DNA of 49,126 bases from Bacteroidales bacterium (GTDB lineage: Bacteria; Bacteroidota; Bacteroidia; Bacteroidales; Muribaculaceae), in assembly GCA_004553095.1 (NCBI GenBank), contig SFMJ01000002.1, positions 1 to 49,126 on the forward strand, given 5' to 3'. The notes beneath the pieces are model-generated. The model was not told the origin of the DNA. It ran no database searches and was given only the letters and a program-made list of their open reading frames with translations. Positions within the stretch are counted from its first letter, which is position 1; each line of letters begins with the position of its first letter. A program made the position numbers and the translations under genes. Below, one piece after another: positions 24,050 through 32,521 of this stretch.

Positions 24050-25521
24050 TTCTTAGCGCTCTTGTCGGGATTGGGAGAGCGGAAGAAGCGGTCGGTGCGT
24101 ACCTTGCCCTCGGTCCAGCCACGATCCTGGTCGAGCGACAGGATGATGAACACCGGAGATCCGACCACGTGGTCCTCAGGCACGAATCCCCAATAACGGG
24201 AATCGAGACTGCGGTCGCGGTTGTCGCCCATCATCCAGAAATAATCCATCTTGAAGGTGTAATACTCGGTGGGTTCGCCATTGATCAAGATTTTGCCATC
24301 TTTCACCTTGAGATCATTGCCCTCATACACGGCGATGGCGCGGCGATAGATGGGGAGATTATTGAGAGTAAGATGGAGCGTAGATCCGCGTTTGGGGATC
24401 CAGAACTCACCCATATCGGGACGAGTCCAGCCATAGTCATTGCCCAATGGGAATACCCCTCCGAGGTCGAAGAGGCCGGCATCGGCTTCGCGCACGAGTG
24501 GTCCGGCGATCTCGGGACGCTTCTCTAACTCAGCCTTCATCGCGGCGGTGAGGGGAAGATCGTAGACTATATTGCCGGCGATGTCGATCGGCTGATTGGC
24601 GATATCCTCCATGCGAAGGCCCAGGTCGCGAAGATCGTAGGGATTGATGCGCGACTTGACCGGGATGATGTAATTATATTGCACATTCTCCGGCTCGGCG
24701 ATAGCCTTGCCATTGATATAGATGATGTCATGAGCGATGCGGAGACGTTCGCCGGGGAGTCCGACGACACGCTTCACATAGTTCTCGCGGCGGTCGACGG
24801 GACGCCACACCACCTTGCCGAAGAGTTCGGGATGGTCGGCGATATATTGACGAGGCTGCTCGACACCTTGGCGTTGCAGATCGTATACCACCTGGTAATA
24901 ATCGCGCGGGCCGGTGTTGAGAGCCACCGTGTCGCCATTGGGGAAATTGAAGACGACGATATCCCCCCGCTCCACGCTGCGGCGGCCCGGGATGCGGTGA
25001 TACTCGAGTTGAGGCTTGTCGACATAACTCTTGCAGTTGAGCAGCGGGAGGGTGTGTTGAGCCAATGGGAAATGGATAGGAGTCTGCGGCACGCGCGCGC
25101 CATAGACAGTCTTGTCGACCCAAAGGCGGTCGCCCACCAAGAGCGACTTCTCAAGGCTTGAGGAGGGTATCTCATACTGCTGCCCTACGAAGGCGAAGAG
25201 GAAATAGATCAGCACCAAGGCATAGACGATGGCATCGACCCATGCCATGATGGTGCGCGTCGGGTTGGGATGCTTCTTCCACCAGTTGTAGGGGATATAC
25301 TGGGTAAGATAGATATCGAACAGGAGGGGATAGACGAGCAGAAGCCAGAGGTTGCCCATCAGCACCACCCAGCCGAAGAAGATTAGTGACACGACGGCAA
25401 ACCGAATCCAGCGAGTCTGTTTGACGGCACGGAGGCGCTCACCGAAAGACTTGGATGTCTGTGCTGTAGACTCCAATTCGGGCTTTTGAGGTGTACCGAT
25501 AGGTGTATTGTTATAAGTCAT
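24043..25521 (-). CDS. lepB: Signal peptidase I (large Bacteroidetes form)
   Basis: From the ATG at 25521 the protein has 492 residues, larger than E. coli LepB. Three hydrophobic segments lie at about 39-55, 56-75 and 92-112. The catalytic Ser122 is in YEIPSSSLEKSLLVGD and the general-base lysine in ENYVKRVVGLPGERL (about 245); the C-terminal MMGDNRDRSLDSRYWGFVPE completes the S26 fold, with a long insertion between boxes D and E as is usual in Bacteroidales. The enzyme removes signal peptides on the outer face of the inner membrane. I chose 25521 over 25596 because it shares ATGA with the dapB stop, a classic coupling signal. Confidence 0.95.
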   Translation of the reverse strand: MTYNNTPIGTPQKPELESTAQTSKSFGERLRAVKQTRWIRFAVVSLIFFGWVVLMGNLWLLLVYPLLFDIYLTQYIPYNWWKKHPNPTRTIMAWVDAIVYALVLIYFLFAFVGQQYEIPSSSLEKSLLVGDRLWVDKTVYGARVPQTPIHFPLAQHTLPLLNCKSYVDKPQLEYHRIPGRRSVERGDIVVFNFPNGDTVALNTGPRDYYQVVYDLQRQGVEQPRQYIADHPELFGKVVWRPVDRRENYVKRVVGLPGERLRIAHDIIYINGKAIAEPENVQYNYIIPVKSRINPYDLRDLGLRMEDIANQPIDIAGNIVYDLPLTAAMKAELEKRPEIAGPLVREADAGLFDLGGVFPLGNDYGWTRPDMGEFWIPKRGSTLHLTLNNLPIYRRAIAVYEGNDLKVKDGKILINGEPTEYYTFKMDYFWMMGDNRDRSLDSRYWGFVPEDHVVGSPVFIILSLDQDRGWTEGKVRTDRFFRSPNPDKSAKKW

Positions 25522-26276
25522 TTGAAGATGTCTTGATGGGTTATATCTGTGAGGACTTCGGGCATGGTGTGCCAGCCTGATTTGCCGGCGAGCCATTCGG
25601 CGGCAATCACGGCGCCGAGGGCGAAGCCTTCGCGCGACTTGGCGGAGTGGGTGATGATGATCTCATCGCAGGGGCTATCCCAAGTGATGGTGTGGATGCC
25701 GGGCACCTCGCCGCGACGTTCATGGCTGATCATCAGAGTGTCGGCGGGAGCATCGGCGGCGTTGGCACCCTCCTGAGGCTCAGCCCAGTGTCGGATGCGC
25801 GACGAAGAGTCGATGATCTGCCCTGCCAAACTCAGCGCTGTGCCCGAGGGGTGATCGAGTTTGTGGATATGATGGACTTCGGTCATCGAGGGGGTGTAAT
25901 CCTTGAAACTCTCCATAATGCCGGCGAGATATTTATTGATTGCCATAAAGATGTTGACACCGATCGAGAAATTCGATGCCCAGAGGAGAGTACCCTCGCC
26001 GCGGTCGCAGAGTTCGTGCATGCGGTCGAGGTGCTGAGTCCAACCTGTCGTGCCGCTCACCACAGGCACACCGGCACGGAAGCAACGCAACACATTGTCG
26101 AGGGCTGTGGAGGGAGTGGTAAATTCGATGGCTACATCCGAACTGCGGAAAGCCTCCGAATCAAGGTCCTCGGTATTGTTCAGATCGATACGGCAGGTGA
26201 TCTCATTGCCACGCTCCAAAGCGATGCGTTCGATCATGTGACCCATCTTACCATATCCGATAAGAGCTATTTTCAT
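25518..26276 (-). CDS. dapB: 4-hydroxy-tetrahydrodipicolinate reductase
   Basis: The 252-residue enzyme reduces the dipicolinate precursor with NAD(P)H on the way to meso-diaminopimelate and lysine. The Rossmann motif is GYGKMG at the start; EFTTPSTALDNV, GTTGWTQHL and SNFSIGVNIF are conserved, and the catalytic region EVHHIHKLDHPSGTAL carries the His/Lys pair. It is the first gene of the dapB-lepB-wbqC-DUF4294 unit. Its product feeds the DAP-type MurE encoded later in the window. Confidence 0.96.
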   Translation of the reverse strand: MKIALIGYGKMGHMIERIALERGNEITCRIDLNNTEDLDSEAFRSSDVAIEFTTPSTALDNVLRCFRAGVPVVSGTTGWTQHLDRMHELCDRGEGTLLWASNFSIGVNIFMAINKYLAGIMESFKDYTPSMTEVHHIHKLDHPSGTALSLAGQIIDSSSRIRHWAEPQEGANAADAPADTLMISHERRGEVPGIHTITWDSPCDEIIITHSAKSREGFALGAVIAAEWLAGKSGWHTMPEVLTDITHQDIFK

Positions 26277-26379
26277 GATTAGCGGATAGAATGATGATTA
26301 AGAAAGTGCTTTAAGATTCACCTTCAGATGAATGAATGGGAGAGTGTCGGGGAGAGAGTCCGGATGGTAAAAAATATGG

Positions 26380-27339
26380 TTAGAAGCCGAATGCGAAATT
26401 ATCGACATACATTGTGATGCCGACAGTGCCGACGAAAGCCTCGCCGCAAGTGGTGGAAGCCATGACGAGCACATGAGTTGGAGTCGCATTTGCAGGCGCC
26501 CAACCCTCCTCTTGCACGGGCACGAGTTTACCCTTGGAGTTGTAGGCATAATAAGCCTTTTTGCCGTTGAGCAGGCCCATATAGGACTTGTAGAACGATT
26601 GGCCGGTGATATCGCCATAATGGATGGTGAGTTGATGGCCTTTGGTCAGAGGGATGCTTTTGTTGAAGCGTTCGCGGCCGGTGCCGACGCGGAGAGCGTG
26701 GATATTACCCTTGGCATCTTCCCAGCGCTTCTGGAGGATGACATAGACTTCGGCTTGGTCGCGTCCCTGGAGGGTCTTTTTTGCGCCGGTGCCGGAGGCT
26801 TTGATGCGGGTATTGACGTTGGGCATATCGACTTTCAGGTCATATACCAGCGCCTTGGGGCGCTTGGTGTATGGCATACCCATCTCCATTTTGGAGTAGG
26901 GGCTACTGGTCGATGAGATCGGCTCGCGGACCTTGCCCAGGAAGAGGGTGCCGGTGACCATCACCTCCATGTCGATCATCTTGAGGACTTTCACCTCCTC
27001 GATCTTGGTGGTGAGTTTCGCCATCTTATTGCCATTGACCACAGCCGGCTCCACCGAGTTGGTGGCCTTGCTGATGCCCATCACCTTGGCATATACATTG
27101 CTGGTGGCCCAGGGTGAGCCCCCCATATTGGAATATGCCTTATTGCCATTGATCGTCGTGGTCGGACCGATGGCGTAGATGGTTTTCTTCTTGCCGCCGA
27201 TGGCGGAAGATTCGGAAATGTGGCGAGTCACCCAGTTGGAGAAATCGCCATATTTTATTTTCTCCAGAGTGAGAGCGGATGCCTGTGTGCCTGAGATAAG
27301 GAAAAGCAGTGACAGGATTAATAAGTTTAGTTTACGCAT
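26380..27339 (-). CDS. PCMD-domain-like secreted protein
   Basis: This 319-residue protein has a signal peptide (MRKLNLLILSLLFLISGTQA). The body resembles the PCMD ('putative carbohydrate metabolism domain') proteins of Bacteroides: GDFSNWVTRHISES near the start, a long central region with paired beta segments, and a C-terminal part with HVLVMASTTCGEAFVGTVGI and TMYVDNFAF, a galactose-binding-like end typical of the family. No lipobox is visible, so it may be periplasmic or exported. A TAAATTTG -7 box sits just upstream of the ATG. It has its own unit and no obvious SusC/SusD partner in the window; function is not known. Confidence 0.65.
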   Translation of the reverse strand: MRKLNLLILSLLFLISGTQASALTLEKIKYGDFSNWVTRHISESSAIGGKKKTIYAIGPTTTINGNKAYSNMGGSPWATSNVYAKVMGISKATNSVEPAVVNGNKMAKLTTKIEEVKVLKMIDMEVMVTGTLFLGKVREPISSTSSPYSKMEMGMPYTKRPKALVYDLKVDMPNVNTRIKASGTGAKKTLQGRDQAEVYVILQKRWEDAKGNIHALRVGTGRERFNKSIPLTKGHQLTIHYGDITGQSFYKSYMGLLNGKKAYYAYNSKGKLVPVQEEGWAPANATPTHVLVMASTTCGEAFVGTVGITMYVDNFAFGF

Positions 27340-27346
27340 AATGTTG

Positions 27347-27354
27347 CAAATTTA
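27347..27354 (-). promoter_or_regulatory. -7 box of the PCMD-like gene
   Basis: TAAATTTG on minus, 8 bp from the ATG at 27339. No good -33 element is seen at the expected distance, though the region is T-rich. If real, the transcript would have almost no leader, like the prfB case. Confidence 0.4.
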
Positions 27355-27451
27355 ACAAAAAAATACGACATACTGTTGCTGTCTGACGATATAATTTTAG
27401 AGAAGAGAGGAAAAAGAGCCGCAGGCTCGATAATTAGATTATAATTAGTTG

Positions 27452-28099
27452 TCAAGGTTTAGAGACGCATTCTAAAAAGCGGTGGGTGTTGGCGGGGATG
27501 ATCTCGGAGAGGTCTTCGCCGCGAGCACGAGAGAGTTGGTATATTATCTCTTCGATAGAGAGAGATGAGTTGTCGGTTTCGGCGAGGATATGGTCGGCGG
27601 GTACCATGCGTATGGTGTCGGCGTTGAAGAGTTCGCCGAAAGAGAGGAAGCAGCCGCAGCGTATAAGCATAGCCGCCACTTCCGGTTTGCCGCGGAAGCC
27701 ATGGATAGCCCAATTTTGCGTCGGTTTGAGGTCTTTTCGAGCCCCGACGATGATGTCGTGGCTCTTGACGTTATGGACCACCAAGGGCTTGGCTATGCGC
27801 TCGGAGAGGTCGATATGATGTTTGAAGATTTGGATCTGACGGAACATCGGCCCGCCATGAGGGGTGAGGTCGATGCCACACTCGCCGACAGCCGCTACCC
27901 CGGGATCCTCGGCGAGTCGGTCGAGACGCTTGAAGGTGTCGGGAGTGATGTCATCGACAGTGTCCCAGGGATGGATGCCGACGCTGTAGAGTTGTCCCTT
28001 CTCGAGTGTGGGTGAGGGGGTGTCATTCTTGATGCAGATAGCCTCAATAGCATTGGGCTGAGGCAGCGTGTTGTGGGTATGAATGTCAATGATTTTCAT
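27452..28099 (-). CDS. TatD-family metal-dependent hydrolase
   Basis: At 215 residues this is a short member of the TatD amidohydrolase family, whose better-studied relatives act as 3'-5' DNases. Metal ligands are recognisable: DIHTHN (His7, His9), AVGECGID, PLVVHNVKSHDI, WAIHGFRG and the late aspartate in LAETDNSS. Full TatD proteins have about 260 residues, so loops are trimmed. It is the last of three genes running rnpA-yidD-tatD on minus, separated from yidD by 95 bp. Confidence 0.85.
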   Translation of the reverse strand: MKIIDIHTHNTLPQPNAIEAICIKNDTPSPTLEKGQLYSVGIHPWDTVDDITPDTFKRLDRLAEDPGVAAVGECGIDLTPHGGPMFRQIQIFKHHIDLSERIAKPLVVHNVKSHDIIVGARKDLKPTQNWAIHGFRGKPEVAAMLIRCGCFLSFGELFNADTIRMVPADHILAETDNSSLSIEEIIYQLSRARGEDLSEIIPANTHRFLECVSKP

Positions 28100-28194
28100 A
28101 ATAGTCTGTTTTTGTACCTGTAAAACAATCTAAGATAATAATGCGGATTTTTGAAAAAGAAGAAATGCTCTAAAGTTATAACTACGGGAACATC

Positions 28195-28443
28195 TCATTT
28201 GTTCTGAGATTTGCTATGAGCGGGAGGCACGGGGTCGTAACCGAATCCGCCCCAGGGATGACAACGAGCTATACGTTTTATGGCGAGCCAGGAGCCCTTG
28301 ATGACGCCATGTATGCGGATAGCCTCGATTGCGTATTGGCTACAAGTCGGAGTATATCGGCAAGATGCCGGCAGCATCGGAGAGATGCAAAGTTGATAGA
28401 AACGTATGGGTAATATTGCTAACTTGCGGAGAGGATGAGACAT
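28195..28443 (-). CDS. yidD: Membrane protein insertion efficiency factor YidD
   Basis: The 82-residue protein has the YidD core: FYQLCISPMLPASCRYTPTC, then SQYAIEAIRIHG and the final RCHPWGGFGYDPVP. The conserved cysteines are intact. YidD is a small amphipathic factor that helps insert membrane proteins with YidC and is typically found next to rnpA, as here (17-bp gap). Confidence 0.95.
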   Translation of the reverse strand: MSHPLRKLAILPIRFYQLCISPMLPASCRYTPTCSQYAIEAIRIHGVIKGSWLAIKRIARCHPWGGFGYDPVPPAHSKSQNK

Positions 28444-28460
28444 GATGGGATAATTGATCT

Positions 28461-28928
28461 TCAGTTGTCGATATTTTGCACAGTATCATCGCCGGGGTGG
28501 GCAGGTGGGGGAAGTTGCCGGTCGACTTTGGCGGCGATTTTGGAGAGGATATTACGCATCTTACGTTCGATATTGGCGTAGGATGTGAGGTCGTCGTGAA
28601 GATATATGAAGGCGATGCTGATGGATCGGGCTTCAGGGTTCTGTTCGATGGCGTCGCGCAGAGGGAGGCGATTGAGGCGGTAAGCCTCGCGGATCCGTCG
28701 TCTCATGGTGACACGGTCGACAGCATGTCTTAGTTTCTTTTTGGGGACAGTGATGAGCATCTGCAGGGCGCCGATGGCTTGGGGCACATCGAGGCGGAAA
28801 GAGTCGCTCATCTCTTGGGGTGAGAGGATGCGATATGTGGCTCTGAGAGGATAGTCATAGATGGTTTTGCCCATAGAGAAAGCGGCGTCGATAAGGGCCT
28901 TATGACGCAACTTTTCAGGCTTGCCCAT
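28461..28928 (-). CDS. rnpA: Ribonuclease P protein component
   Basis: The 155-residue protein is the protein subunit of RNase P, which trims the 5' leaders of tRNA precursors with the catalytic RNA. The signature RAVDRVTMRRRIREAYRLN is the RnpA RNR motif region. I chose the ATG at 28928 over the one at 28949 because a -7 box at 28961-28954 places the transcript start near 28948 and AGAGAGGAAA lies just before 28928, giving a plausible ribosome site. The gene is followed by yidD after 17 bp. Confidence 0.9.
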   Translation of the reverse strand: MGKPEKLRHKALIDAAFSMGKTIYDYPLRATYRILSPQEMSDSFRLDVPQAIGALQMLITVPKKKLRHAVDRVTMRRRIREAYRLNRLPLRDAIEQNPEARSISIAFIYLHDDLTSYANIERKMRNILSKIAAKVDRQLPPPAHPGDDTVQNIDN

Positions 28929-28953
28929 ATTTAGTTTCCTCTCTAACATGATG

Positions 28954-28985
28954 CAAAGTTAACTCTTTAAAACGAAAAAAGCGAA
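28954..28985 (-). promoter_or_regulatory. rnpA promoter
   Basis: TAACTTTG (28961-28954) fits TAnnTTTG exactly. TTCG at 28985-28982, 20 bp further up, is a 3-of-4 match to the -33 TTTG. It overlaps the last codon of queG and supports the inner rnpA start. Confidence 0.5.
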
Positions 28986-29951
28986 CGAGGGGGCTAATTT
29001 TTTATTGACGTTGCGAGCATTGCGTATCAAGTCGGGCATTTTGGAGCGACTCAGTGAACTGTGGCGGAGGATTCGGCGGAGACCTTCGGAGCAGGAGATG
29101 ATCTGCTCAGGGGAGAGTGAGAGAATCTCTTCGACAGGTTCGGAGAGGGGGATAGGGAGATCGGAATCCTCTTTGGGTCGATGCATGGGGCAGACCTTTA
29201 CGCAGCGGTCGCAACCGAAGAGAGTGTGTCGACCTTCGGGGGTCGCCATGGCGTGGATGTGACGTGGGTCGCTCCATTCTCCGCGATGTTCGATGGTGAG
29301 ATAACTCAGGCAGTGATGGCAGTCGATGGTGCCATCTTCGCGGAGAGCCCGGTCGGGGCAGGCTCGGCGGCATGCTCCGCAATGTAGGCAGCCCTCTTCT
29401 ACGGGGTTGTCGGCGATCATATCGAGAGTTGTCACCACCTCGGCAAGGATCACCTCTCCCCCGACTCCGGGGATGATGATATTGCCATTATCGCCTCTGA
29501 TGCCGATGCCGGCACGCTGTGCCCAATATCGCTCGAGGATGGGTGCCGAATCGACACAGATGCGCCAATCTTCATTCTCTACGCCCGGCATGAGCGAGGA
29601 GATGGCATGACGTATACGCGACTTGATGAGGATATGATAATCGGGGAGGAGGGCGTAAGCCGAGATGCCGGGGAGCCGCGGGTCGCGCCGCCGCGGGGTG
29701 GCGTAAGAGAAAGCCATCGAGATGATGGAGCGGGCACCCCTCTCCAAGAGCAGGCGCGGGTCGAAGCGTATGGCGCGATGATTTGCCATATACTCCATGC
29801 CGGCGTTGTCACCCCGAGCGAGCCAGGAGTCGAAGCCTCGGCAGGTGACATCATCGACCGGAGCGGCTGTAGCCACCCCGACGGCCAGAGCGCCGGCATC
29901 GCGCAGTCGGGCTATTATTTCCTGTTGAAATCTGCCGGGATCTCCCCCCAT
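28959..29951 (-). CDS. queG: Epoxyqueuosine reductase
   Basis: The protein (330 residues from 29951) reduces epoxyqueuosine to queuosine in tRNA, using a cobalamin and two [4Fe-4S] clusters. Cluster motifs are CLHCGACRRACPDRAL and CDRCVKVCPMHR, with the middle HHCLSYLTIEHRGEW typical of QueG. GDNGNIIIPGVGGEVILAE and SMAFSYATP belong to the corrinoid-binding domain. Three ATGs are possible (30035, 29966, 29951); I chose 29951 because it matches the usual QueG length. It still overlaps the RNase H1 gene by 37 bp. Confidence 0.92.
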   Translation of the reverse strand: MGGDPGRFQQEIIARLRDAGALAVGVATAAPVDDVTCRGFDSWLARGDNAGMEYMANHRAIRFDPRLLLERGARSIISMAFSYATPRRRDPRLPGISAYALLPDYHILIKSRIRHAISSLMPGVENEDWRICVDSAPILERYWAQRAGIGIRGDNGNIIIPGVGGEVILAEVVTTLDMIADNPVEEGCLHCGACRRACPDRALREDGTIDCHHCLSYLTIEHRGEWSDPRHIHAMATPEGRHTLFGCDRCVKVCPMHRPKEDSDLPIPLSEPVEEILSLSPEQIISCSEGLRRILRHSSLSRSKMPDLIRNARNVNKKLAPSFAFFVLKS

Positions 29952-30577
29952 CTCTCTGTCTCCCATTTTCTGATATTTACGGTGATGCGGTGGGTATTGA
30001 GCCATGAGAGAGCACGCTCCACGAGTTGAAAGCATTTCTCATTCTTGGGGCATCGTTCGAGTTTGGTGCGCACCTTGCGATTGCGGACCCACGACATGCC
30101 GGTCACCGAGTCGGAATAGATGGTGTGGCTTTCACCCTTGGAGAACATCAGCGAGAGGGCATGGACTATGGCGAGGAACTCTCCGATATTATTGGTAGAC
30201 TTCTGGAAAGGGCCTACGCGGAAGAGTTCACGGCCGGTAGAGAGTTCGACACCGCGATATTCCATAGTGCCGGGATTGCCCTGGCAGGAGGCGTCGACCG
30301 CCCAGCCATTGAGGTCTATTTCGGGGAATGACATATAGTCGGGCTTACCGGCGCGAGGGATATTGCGGCGCATGGCGTTGAGCATCAGCGACTGCAATTC
30401 CGAACTTTCGTCGCGTTCAAAACCGCGGCGGAAAGCCTTGGCGGCAGCCTCGGCGCTGTCGAAGCCCTTGAAAGTGGCTCCGGGATAATTGTCGACCTGC
30501 TCCAAGGCGTCGTCGATATTGTCGTAGACGCCCGGCACTCTGCCGACCCACACTACATAATATTTCTTCAATGCCAT
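29915..30577 (-). CDS. rnhA: Ribonuclease H1 with viroplasmin-like N-terminal domain
   Basis: The 220-residue protein has an N-terminal RNase H1/viroplasmin hybrid-binding domain (KKYYVVWVGRVPGVYDN, then FKGFDSAEAAAKAF) and a C-terminal RNase H fold. Catalytic acidic residues are visible in NGWAVDASCQGNPG, NNIGEFLAIVHAL, HTIYSDSVTG and the late WGEIPADFNRK. The enzyme cleaves the RNA of RNA-DNA hybrids, in replication and R-loop removal. Its 3' end overlaps the start of queG. Confidence 0.94.
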   Translation of the reverse strand: MALKKYYVVWVGRVPGVYDNIDDALEQVDNYPGATFKGFDSAEAAAKAFRRGFERDESSELQSLMLNAMRRNIPRAGKPDYMSFPEIDLNGWAVDASCQGNPGTMEYRGVELSTGRELFRVGPFQKSTNNIGEFLAIVHALSLMFSKGESHTIYSDSVTGMSWVRNRKVRTKLERCPKNEKCFQLVERALSWLNTHRITVNIRKWETERWGEIPADFNRK

Positions 30578-30603
30578 CTTGTCGGGGGGAAAGTTAGAAC
30601 CTG

Positions 30604-31599
30604 TTATGGTTCGTTGCGGAAATTATAATCATGTCGGAGGCGGTCGAACGCCTCGGGGTCTTCGCGGAGGGCGAGGGTATCGTAGATCGGATCGTAAGAT
30701 TCGATGATACGCTCAGCCGAGATGTTGGGATCAGCCATATAAGGGGGCTCGAGACCCTCTTTGTTGATTTCTACCCCCATCACCTCTTCGACAGCCTCGA
30801 GAGCCATACGAGTGGCGCGTTGCTTCCCTTGGAGGGAATATCCGGCGATATGGAACGTGCCATACTCCACCATGTCGAGGATATCGGTGTCGACACGAGG
30901 CTCGAACTCCCAGGTGTCGATCACGGCGCGCAGTCTGCCGGAGGCGAGATGATCTCGCAGTGCGGCATTATCGACCACCGGGCCGCGCGCAGCATTCACC
31001 AGAATGGCGTTATCCTTCATCAGACTCAGTTCGGCATCGCCGATGAGATGATAGGAGGGATAGCGTCCGGTCTTGGTCAGCGGCGTATGAAGCGTTACGG
31101 CATCACACTCGGTCAGGAGGTCGCTGAGTGAAGCGTATGTGTCGAGAATACCCATGTGCTGGAGGGGAGGGTCGTTGATGATGATATGTGTGCCTATGGT
31201 TTCACCCCATTGACGCACTATCTTGCCGACATTGCCACAACCCACTATGCCCAGCGTATGGCGTCCGGGGTCGAACCCAAGTCGGAGCAACGATGACCAT
31301 ACATACTGAGCCACGCCGGGGGCGTTACATCCCGGGGCATTTCTCACGATAATGCCTGCCCGGCGACACCAATCCATGTCGATCTGGTCGGTGCCGATGG
31401 TGGCGGTGGCTACAAGTTTTACCTTCGAACCCTCTAATAGATCGCTGTTGCATCGTGTGCGTGTGCGGATCAACAGGATGTCGGCATCCTTTACCAATTC
31501 GGGGGTGAATCCGAACTGATCGACGTAGGTCACATCAGCACCGATCGCCTCAAGACGACCGCGGAGGAAGGGTATATTTTCGTCTGCTATTACTTTCAT
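30604..31599 (-). CDS. pdxB: Erythronate-4-phosphate dehydrogenase
   Basis: A D-2-hydroxyacid dehydrogenase of 331 residues. KVIADENIPFLRGRLEAIG and RTRTRCNSDLLEGSKVK mark the PdxB group; the NAD motif is LGIVGCGNVGKIV, and catalytic residues lie in NAARGPVVD and FHIAGYSLQGK, the latter specific to PdxB. The enzyme oxidises 4-phosphoerythronate in the DXP-independent step series to pyridoxal phosphate. It is somewhat shorter than E. coli PdxB (378), with a reduced C-terminal dimerisation region. It begins one base after the membrane-protein gene's stop region (31601), so the two are tightly coupled. Confidence 0.93.
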   Translation of the reverse strand: MKVIADENIPFLRGRLEAIGADVTYVDQFGFTPELVKDADILLIRTRTRCNSDLLEGSKVKLVATATIGTDQIDMDWCRRAGIIVRNAPGCNAPGVAQYVWSSLLRLGFDPGRHTLGIVGCGNVGKIVRQWGETIGTHIIINDPPLQHMGILDTYASLSDLLTECDAVTLHTPLTKTGRYPSYHLIGDAELSLMKDNAILVNAARGPVVDNAALRDHLASGRLRAVIDTWEFEPRVDTDILDMVEYGTFHIAGYSLQGKQRATRMALEAVEEVMGVEINKEGLEPPYMADPNISAERIIESYDPIYDTLALREDPEAFDRLRHDYNFRNEP

Positions 31600-31600
31600 G

Positions 31601-32518
31601 TCAATTGTCTATATCAAGTTGGTCGGCAGCCGGACCGACATAGAGCAGAGAGATGATCAGAAGCCACACCGGTGCCCGGCGGATGTTCCATAGGGTGAAG
31701 AGATGGGCGAGTTGGATTGCCACGATCATATAGATAGTGGCGAGATAAGCGATGATATTATTGAAATCCACCAGCATGCAGATCAGCGACACGACACCGA
31801 GGAGATTGATCACCATATTGTTGAGGCGTCGCTGAGTGTTGCCGGCATATAGTTTTACCATATTGTTGAGTGCCATAATCAGACCGACGATGCATGTCAA
31901 TCCGATATTGATCATACTCACCAAGATACCACCTGCGGAATAAGCCGAGTTGAAGATGATGCTGAATTCAGGCATGCCCATGCCGAAAGCGATCAGCCCG
32001 CGGAAGGAGAAGCATTTGAGCATCACAGCCCCCAGGAGATAGACCACGATGAGCGCCAGAAAGGCATATTGGATCATCGAGCCCAAGGATATAATTGTGG
32101 CGATCAGGAAGAGTTCTTGAGTGGCATTGCTCTTGCGATAGCAGTCGAAGAGGATCATCAGGCATATCACATTGGCGATGGCGAAGATGAAAGAACTTGA
32201 GAAGCGGTCGCTGAGCCAGACATTGGAAGAACACATCACCAAGAACATCCCCATGAAGACGGTGTCGGAGCCGGTGACGAAGGTATACTTCTTGTTGGCG
32301 ACATACAGGAGGATGGTGGTGGCTGCTATCATCGTCAGAGTGAGGAGATGCGACAGGAAAGGGGAAAGATTCCAAAGATTGGGAGAGGGCAAGAAGATGC
32401 CCAATTCCCCTGTGACTTGCGCCGGGCATGCGAAGATATAGACTCCCGCCACCATCGCGATGGCGGTGATGATCGAGAGGATCAAACCCTCCTTGCCCAT
32501 GGCGTGTCGATGCATCAT
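31601..32518 (-). CDS. Unassigned polytopic membrane protein
   Basis: I do not recognise this 305-residue protein. It has about nine hydrophobic segments from residue 10 to the end, separated by short, charge-poor loops such as NKKYTFVTGSDT and YAGNTQRRLNN, and no long soluble domain. Positively charged loops suggest the inner membrane. It starts 3 bp after the stop of the RNA methyltransferase gene and ends 1 bp before pdxB, so it is certainly expressed with them. Similar proteins accompany pdxB in other Bacteroidales as far as I recall, but no role is established. It could be a transporter or a polysaccharide-linked membrane protein. Confidence 0.75.
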   Translation of the reverse strand: MMHRHAMGKEGLILSIITAIAMVAGVYIFACPAQVTGELGIFLPSPNLWNLSPFLSHLLTLTMIAATTILLYVANKKYTFVTGSDTVFMGMFLVMCSSNVWLSDRFSSSFIFAIANVICLMILFDCYRKSNATQELFLIATIISLGSMIQYAFLALIVVYLLGAVMLKCFSFRGLIAFGMGMPEFSIIFNSAYSAGGILVSMINIGLTCIVGLIMALNNMVKLYAGNTQRRLNNMVINLLGVVSLICMLVDFNNIIAYLATIYMIVAIQLAHLFTLWNIRRAPVWLLIISLLYVGPAADQLDIDN

Positions 32519-32521
32519 CTC

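Noticed and set aside
26277..26379. Terminator after the PCMD-like gene
   Set aside because: Only weak 5-bp stems could be drawn and there is no T-run following one on the minus strand.
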